Shown piece after piece: positions 59,001-64,000 of a stretch of DNA of 64,000 nucleotides. The DNA comes from Mugil cephalus (Eukaryota; Chordata; Actinopteri; Mugiliformes; Mugilidae). The translations under genes were made by a program, and so were the position numbers. The stretch lies in NCBI RefSeq assembly GCF_022458985.1, contig NC_061773.1, positions 4,346,001-4,410,000 on the forward strand, given 5' to 3'. Numbering within the stretch: the first letter of the stretch is position 1; each line of letters opens with the position of its first letter. The notes under the pieces are model-generated. The model made no database searches and was not told the DNA's origin. It worked only from the letters and a program-made list of their open reading frames with translations.

Positions 59001-62000
59001 CATGGATGATATCTCATATTGATTTTCCTTGGTGATGGACATGATACTCAGTAGGGAAGTAATATCACTCCTGCAGCATGGTTTGAACTAAATAGCAGTC
59101 CATGCCCATGTTGTGCAGAAAAATTCGTCTACGTGTTGTTTCCATCCATAATTTTACAGACATTTTTTAATTTAATTCAGTTTTATTTATATAGCATCAA
59201 CAACAATGTCTCTAGATGCTTTACAAAAACCATCCTGAAACCTCCAGAACAAGCTGAATGTGACGGTGGCAAGAAACTAGAAGAGAATAGCAGGAGAAAC
59301 GAGATAAACATACATCTGTCATAGACGCATACAACTGACTAAACTAAACATGTAGAATCTGATGTAGCTGATGATGTTACATGACACTTTGAGAAAGTAA
59401 GAGGAACCATGGGCAGGTTGGGGCATTGTTCGTTCAGGTGGAGTGGATCACTGCAGCCATGAAGACTGGGCACGTATTTTTATGTCTTGGAAAACTTTGT
59501 TTCTAGATGAGCAAGTACATGAGTTTATTGTCATTGTTCTACAAAGTGCAACTGTAAGAAAATCATGCTGGCATCGTAAAGAGGAATTAATCAATTTGGT
59601 CATAAGTTTAGGTTGATCAGACTGTCTTGTTGCCATTTCTCAAACTGGAACTGTTTACTCACAGTATGATTTTTTTCCAGAGAAAGGGGATTTTGTGTGT
59701 AAAGTTGAAAGCATACTTTCCTATTACATTTTCATAGATTCTCTAAAGTTGGAAATTCGCTGTTATTGACCCGAGTTAGAGTTGATTACTCCACAGTGAC
59801 CACACACAGTGTGTCTTATTTATTTTTGCTCTTGCATCTTCAAGTTAAAAAGGATAATAAGAAAAGTTTCCTTCTTAATTATGTCTCCATTAAAGAAGAT
59901 GAGTGTCTCTGCGTCCAGGCTGTAGCCTTTTCAGATTGCATTATCTGTTCATGCTTTGATTGGTAATATTGCCAACAAGGATTCTTATCTTAAGTGACCA
60001 GGGATTTCTTGTTTTCATCTGTACTCACTCAAAGACTGTTTCATTACTGGCCCTAGCTTCTGTTTAGATCTGAGGGGTCAAGGCTGAGTTGGCTGGATTT
60101 CACAATCTGCCCACAGAGTTTAGCGCTGTCTGACGCAAGAAGCTTATAAAAGCTTCTAATTGGTTGCTGCACTCTGCTTCCTGCTCGGCCATGATGGCCT
60201 AACTGGATAACATTGCAGAATAAAACAAAAGTTTCTTCTTTTTTTAAATCATTTTCTTGTCACAAATAGACCTTTCTCCATAGTTGTCAGATTGAGTTCC
60301 ATGAGCGTGATTTAATCAACAACACCGTTAATTGACTCAAATTATGCTATTTTACAGATGGAGGTGATTGTGAGTGGAGAATGATCCACAATTGTTCAAA
60401 ACTAAATCACTTAATCTCATGCTATGTTTCATGCCATGCAGACATCATTGTAACAACCAATGGAGAACCTGTTACGTCGAAAGAGATCAAGTCCTGCATC
60501 CACCAGATCCAGGAGCTGATAGTGGTCCGTTTGAATCAGGCCGTTGCCAATAAGCTGATCAGCTCTGTGGACTATTTGAGGGAGAGCTTCGTAGGAACCC
60601 TGGAGCGATGTCTCAACAGTCTGGAGAAGTCCAACTTTGATTCGTCTGTTCACAATATTACTTCTAATCATCTCAAACAGGTGGGCAGGGAAGTCACGTT
60701 ATTTTCACGTGCTTCCCAAGAACATAATGAAATGTGAAAATACACTCACTTGCCAGTTCAAAAGAACTAGTTCCATTACAACAGCCCTGCTCGAAATCCC
60801 TCTATATTAATGTTGTAATGTTCAGTTCATGTTGAAACAGAAGGTGGTGATTCAGCTGCATGATCATTTTGGAGGATGTAGCCTGTGCTGCTGTTAAACT
60901 GGATTTAAAGTGTTTATGCTATTTGGCCTGGCTCACACTATGATGGGGTTGTCAAAATAATAGAAAGACTGTTCAAGACAACACAATGAAATTCAATAGA
61001 CAAACCACAGCCTCCATGAATGAAAAGACACTCGATTCACTAAATTCTCAGTTATTTGAAGCAAATGCTGAATAGCGTAACCTTCATGAAGATGAGACTT
61101 AGTGCAGGACTGAGAAACACTTTCTCATTGAATTGAATGAGAAAGTGTGTCCAAACGTTTGACTGGTGGTGTGTTAAAATAGATTAGTTCCACTAGTGTA
61201 CCTAATGAACTGGCAAATGACAGTCCAGTAACATGCCATTTGGATTTTATTATAGGGCATGTGACAGAATGACTGGCCCATGGGATCTTTGTCAGAGCAT
61301 AATCAATTCCAAACCGAGTGACAATGGGCCTTAGATTGATGGACACCACATGCTACTGTCTGAATCTGGATTTTCTGTCATGTACTTCTTTTTGTTCCCT
61401 GTCACAGTTATTAAATGCTGCCTATCATGTGGAGGTCACCTTTCATTCGGGGTCCTCTGTCACACGACTCGTCTGGGAGCAGATCAAACAGGTCGGTGTC
61501 TCCAGAGTTCAGCCGTGGAAGATCAGGAGACTGACAATGGCATTGAATGCTGATCATTTTATTCTGTCTCCTTGCAGATAATCCACAGGATAACGTTTGT
61601 GAACCCTCCTGCCATCACTCCGGAGTGGAAGCGTAAAGTGGCTCAGGACGCCATTGAGAGTCTCAGCGCTGCCAAACTCGCTCGAAGCATCTGCTCCCAG
61701 TTCAGAACCCGGCTTAACAGCTCCCACGAGGCCTTTGCAGCTTCTTTGCGCCAGGTTCAAAAATTCTTTGCCACCCCTTTATTGACTGAGTTGCCTTCTT
61801 TGAACACTCTTAAAACCAGGCTTTGATTACACTGACAATTCCACATTCCACATAAATCATTGTCTGATTAACTGGATCAGATATTTAAGTGGCCTCCTCC
61901 TCTCTTAGAAGGAATTAGCAGCTACTTTCTGCTTTGCTGTTTTCTCATACACATTGCTCAGTGATAGTCTGTGTCCGAGCCTGAAGGAATGCACTCAGGA

Positions 62001-63721
62001 AATCAACGTGGCTTCGGTTGCCATGCCGATTCACCCAAAGCGTTTGAATACATCTGCGACTGTTGATAGCACGTTACTGCACAGGTCATGATTGTGTGGT
62101 TTTATTCCTCCTCCACTTTAATTGCCAATATGCAAAACATCACCCCACAATGTCCCTAACAAATCAGTTCCAATCAAATTGCTCTGATGATAATTATGAC
62201 ATGATGAGCAGCGTGGGCCATTGTCACACTCACTAATTCTTCTCTGGATCCCATTTCACAGATGATTATTTGTGACAGCCTTGTGTATGCAAACAGGTCA
62301 ACCAAAGCTAACGACATCACACGCCGGCTCGTTTCGAAAATCTAAACTCTGGCCTGCAGCATATTGGAATGTGTTGCTCGTGAATCTGAACAGAAATGTA
62401 ATGTGTGCTATAAATTCAATGTAGGGAGTGTTATCAGAAGAGAGCCATACAGGAGTTTTAAAGTAGTAGTCCTGGAATAGCACTGGGCACATCGCTTTCG
62501 ATAAGTCCCACATTCTAACAGTGGAGTGCTAATGGCCTGACAGTGAGGGGTGAGGTGGAGGTTACTCCACGTATCACTCCAGTTATCTACACCCTGTTTT
62601 TGATCCTTCTTTTAGGCTAAATGAGGTACTGGATGTAAAGGCTGACAGGCGGCCTGTTTTCGGTTTGTCCTTGCACTGCTGACACTAGTTGGAACCGTTG
62701 TCACAGATTTTTCAGCCAATTCAGCATGTGGGAAAAGATCGCTCTAATTGACTGCTCAGCTTAATGCACTCAAAGAGTTATCCCACAGTTCTTTCCATTC
62801 ACGCAGGTGCACAACAGCCATGTGCCAGCCAATTGTTGGCTATAGTTTTCGTGTTGTGTACATATTATTCTGGTTATTGAATGAGATCAGACTGGTTGCA
62901 CAAGATTTGTAAATAAGAGAAGAGTGAAGAACAGGGTGCTCCCTCAGATTTATTAACGCTCATTGGATTAAAGTCTTTCTTCAGGCCACGGTTTGCAAAG
63001 ATGCCTCGTGTTGGAAACACATTCCATATAATTTATTAACAAAATAAGTAATTTCATTTCGTAAACGCACGGTAATAGAAGTCACAGTTACAGCTTCGTA
63101 CATGTGTGGTGTCTATGATGAGTGAGCAGATGGAGTAGACCAGGAAGCAGCTCTGTGTTTACCAGGACCTCTGTATTAAACACTTTGACAAATGTCCACA
63201 TCACCACAGAGGTTGAGGCCACTGGCCTCTAGCGACTGAGAATTTTAGGACTGGCGTCCTGTTTCCATGGTGATGGCACCTTCTGACATGTGAACCATGT
63301 TTTTATTAAAGAAAACAGAACAAACTGAAATGTGAAAGGAAGGCAAAACCATTCAATTTAAGCCTTACAACAACATTTGTAAATGTAAATTGTTCTCATT
63401 TAGTTTTCTGGGGATAATCTTTAGATATAGAAAACATGAAATCTCTACCTCCCAAACTACTTCATTTTTCCAATAATGTCTATCGATCTAAAAGACTTTC
63501 AAGTCTCCTGTACCTGAATGAACAATTCATGTAAAAAATGAGATGATTAAAGTTGTTGATACTAACTATGAGATGTGTTTGGTGTTTGTAGCTGGAGGAA
63601 GGGCACACAGGGCGTTTGGAGCGTACTGAGGACCTGTGGCTGCGTGTGAGGAAGGACCACGCCCCTCGGCTGGCCCGCCTCTCGCTGGAGAGTCGCTCCC
63701 TCAGGGATGTGCTGCTGCACG
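51784..63721 (+). CDS. dstyk: dual serine/threonine and tyrosine protein kinase, N-terminal part
   Basis: Eight exons are visible: 51784-51982, 53280-53689, 57225-57731, 57915-58110, 60442-60680, 61408-61491, 61578-61754 and 63592-63721, all in phase, coding about 647 residues. The human protein has 929, so the C-terminal kinase domain lies beyond the right edge. Recognised blocks: [46 protein letters not shown], CHxDxFINQ-type [68 protein letters not shown] and [25 protein letters not shown] (RIPK5) is a cytoplasmic and membrane-associated kinase linked to FGF/ERK signalling and urinary tract development in human. The start [12 protein letters not shown] differs from the human N-terminus but is followed by conserved sequence in the same exon. 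Confidence 0.95.
51983..53279 (+). other. dstyk intron 1
   Basis: 1.3 kb with no recognised exon or repeat. Confidence 0.5.
54672..54718. repeat. perfect 20 bp inverted repeat with 7 nt loop
   Basis: Left arm CTGACTTGTGCTGCTGTCTG (54672-54691), loop GGGAATA (54692-54698), right arm the exact reverse complement (54699-54718). It is not part of a recognised transposon end. Confidence 0.9.
56018..56082. repeat. CT microsatellite in dstyk intron 2
   Basis: About 32 CT units. The open frames across it (Ser/Leu or Arg/Glu runs) are artefacts. Confidence 0.95.
56410..57002. mobile_element. family 2 TIR element in dstyk intron 2
   Basis: The left end CTTACTCGCCAGTTCATTAG plus GTACAC and the right end TCCTAATGAACTGGCAAGTG plus AGTGTA are inverted repeats of about 27 bp with few mismatches. 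It is about 590 bp with no open frame. The right end lies 220 bases before exon 3. Confidence 0.75.
58111..60441 (+). other. dstyk intron 4
   Basis: 2.3 kb. It includes a retroposon-like stretch at 59165-59330. No exon or RNA gene is recognised. Confidence 0.5.
59165..59330 (+). repeat. diverged retroposon-like repeat (TTTATTTATATAGC type)
   Basis: TTCAGTTTTATTTATATAGC, a GATGCTTTACAAAAACC segment and GGCAAGAAACTAGAAGAG follow the order of a very abundant fish repeat (AATTTTATTTATATAGCG...CGCTTTA...GGAAAAACT). Diverged; recognition by pattern. Confidence 0.45.
60741..61220 (+). mobile_element. family 2 TIR element in dstyk intron 5
   Basis: The left end TACACTCACTTGCCAGTTCA and the right end GTGTACCTAATGAACTGGCA are inverted repeats. 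The interior shares AAACCACAGCCTCC and GTAACCTTCATGAAGATGAG with the fragment at 49590-49850. A 13 bp hairpin (ACACTTTCTCATT) lies at about 61117-61148. Confidence 0.75.
61755..63591 (+). other. dstyk intron 7
   Basis: 1.8 kb of largely unique sequence. No exon, RNA gene or clear repeat is recognised. Confidence 0.5.
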
Positions 63722-64000
63722 GTGAGTCACCACCTAATGCTCCCAACTGAACTCTGCAAAAGTGCTGTAAAATTGTAATGATCTTTATATTATGGGAATT
63801 GTGTATTTTACAGATGGACGTCACTCTGGCATGATTAAATATATAACAATTTACATCTCTCAAAACTCGTCCCGTTTTTCCTCAGTGCAAAGTCCAGAAT
63901 CTATCAATGTGCAAATATGGCCCATTTAATAGGTTTAACTATGATATAAGATGTTTCAGGTTAACATGAGTCAGATAAACACAGACAAACATTCCGCCTT
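63722..64000 (+). other. start of dstyk intron 8
   Basis: The donor G|GTGAGT at 63721/63722 opens an intron that continues past the window. The next exon should begin the kinase domain. Confidence 0.7.

Noticed and set aside
1-64000. CRISPR arrays, operons, insertion sequences, viral genes
   Set aside because: None seen. The window is an intron-bearing vertebrate locus.

Overview
This is a 64 kb piece of a vertebrate nuclear genome, almost certainly a ray-finned (teleost) fish. Genes are split by GT-AG introns, and the exon-derived proteins match vertebrate families end to end. The spacers are AT-rich with long microsatellites. Several dispersed repeats have the look of common teleost elements: short TIR elements, Tc1-like remnants and the 'aatttccc...ggatca' tail type. 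The species cannot be fixed from the sequence.

Eight protein-coding genes are supported, left to right: cdkn1a (+, 553-1129), tmcc2 (+, about 4690-9981), usp49 (-, 13952-17871), med20 (-, 21418-22942), bysl (+, 23330-28658), a D-type cyclin best called ccnd3 (+, 30689-35981), nuak2 (-, 38269-45576) and the 5' two thirds of dstyk (+, 51784-63721, running off the right edge before its kinase domain). For every gene the exon lengths and phases add up to an open frame, so the models are internally consistent. The one tentative part is the first exon of tmcc2.

Layout: 1-2615 holds the cdkn1a promoter (p53-type sites and a TATA box), gene and 3' UTR. 4140-10835 is tmcc2. 12570-20110 is usp49 on the minus strand, with its CpG-island promoter at the right end. 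med20 and bysl share a head-to-head promoter near 23.2-23.3 kb. bysl and the cyclin are tandem. The cyclin and nuak2 are convergent. nuak2 and dstyk are divergent across about 6 kb of repeat-rich spacer.

Functionally the window brings together a cyclin/CDK and PCNA inhibitor (p21), a D-type cyclin that would act on the same CDKs, a histone H2B/centrosome-type deubiquitinase (USP49), a Mediator head subunit, a 40S ribosome assembly factor (bystin), an LKB1-activated AMPK-related kinase (NUAK2), an ER membrane coiled-coil protein (TMCC2) and a dual-specificity kinase (DSTYK). Human counterparts lie at 6p21 (CDKN1A, USP49, MED20, BYSL, CCND3) and 1q32 (TMCC2, NUAK2, DSTYK). The fish locus therefore interleaves two human regions, consistent with an ancestral linkage group. 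I found no RNA gene and no obviously new biological system. The most interesting points are the proximal p53-site cluster of cdkn1a, a D cyclin without the N-terminal LxCxE motif, two GC-AG introns, transposon remnants close to exons, and a perfect 20 bp hairpin in a dstyk intron.
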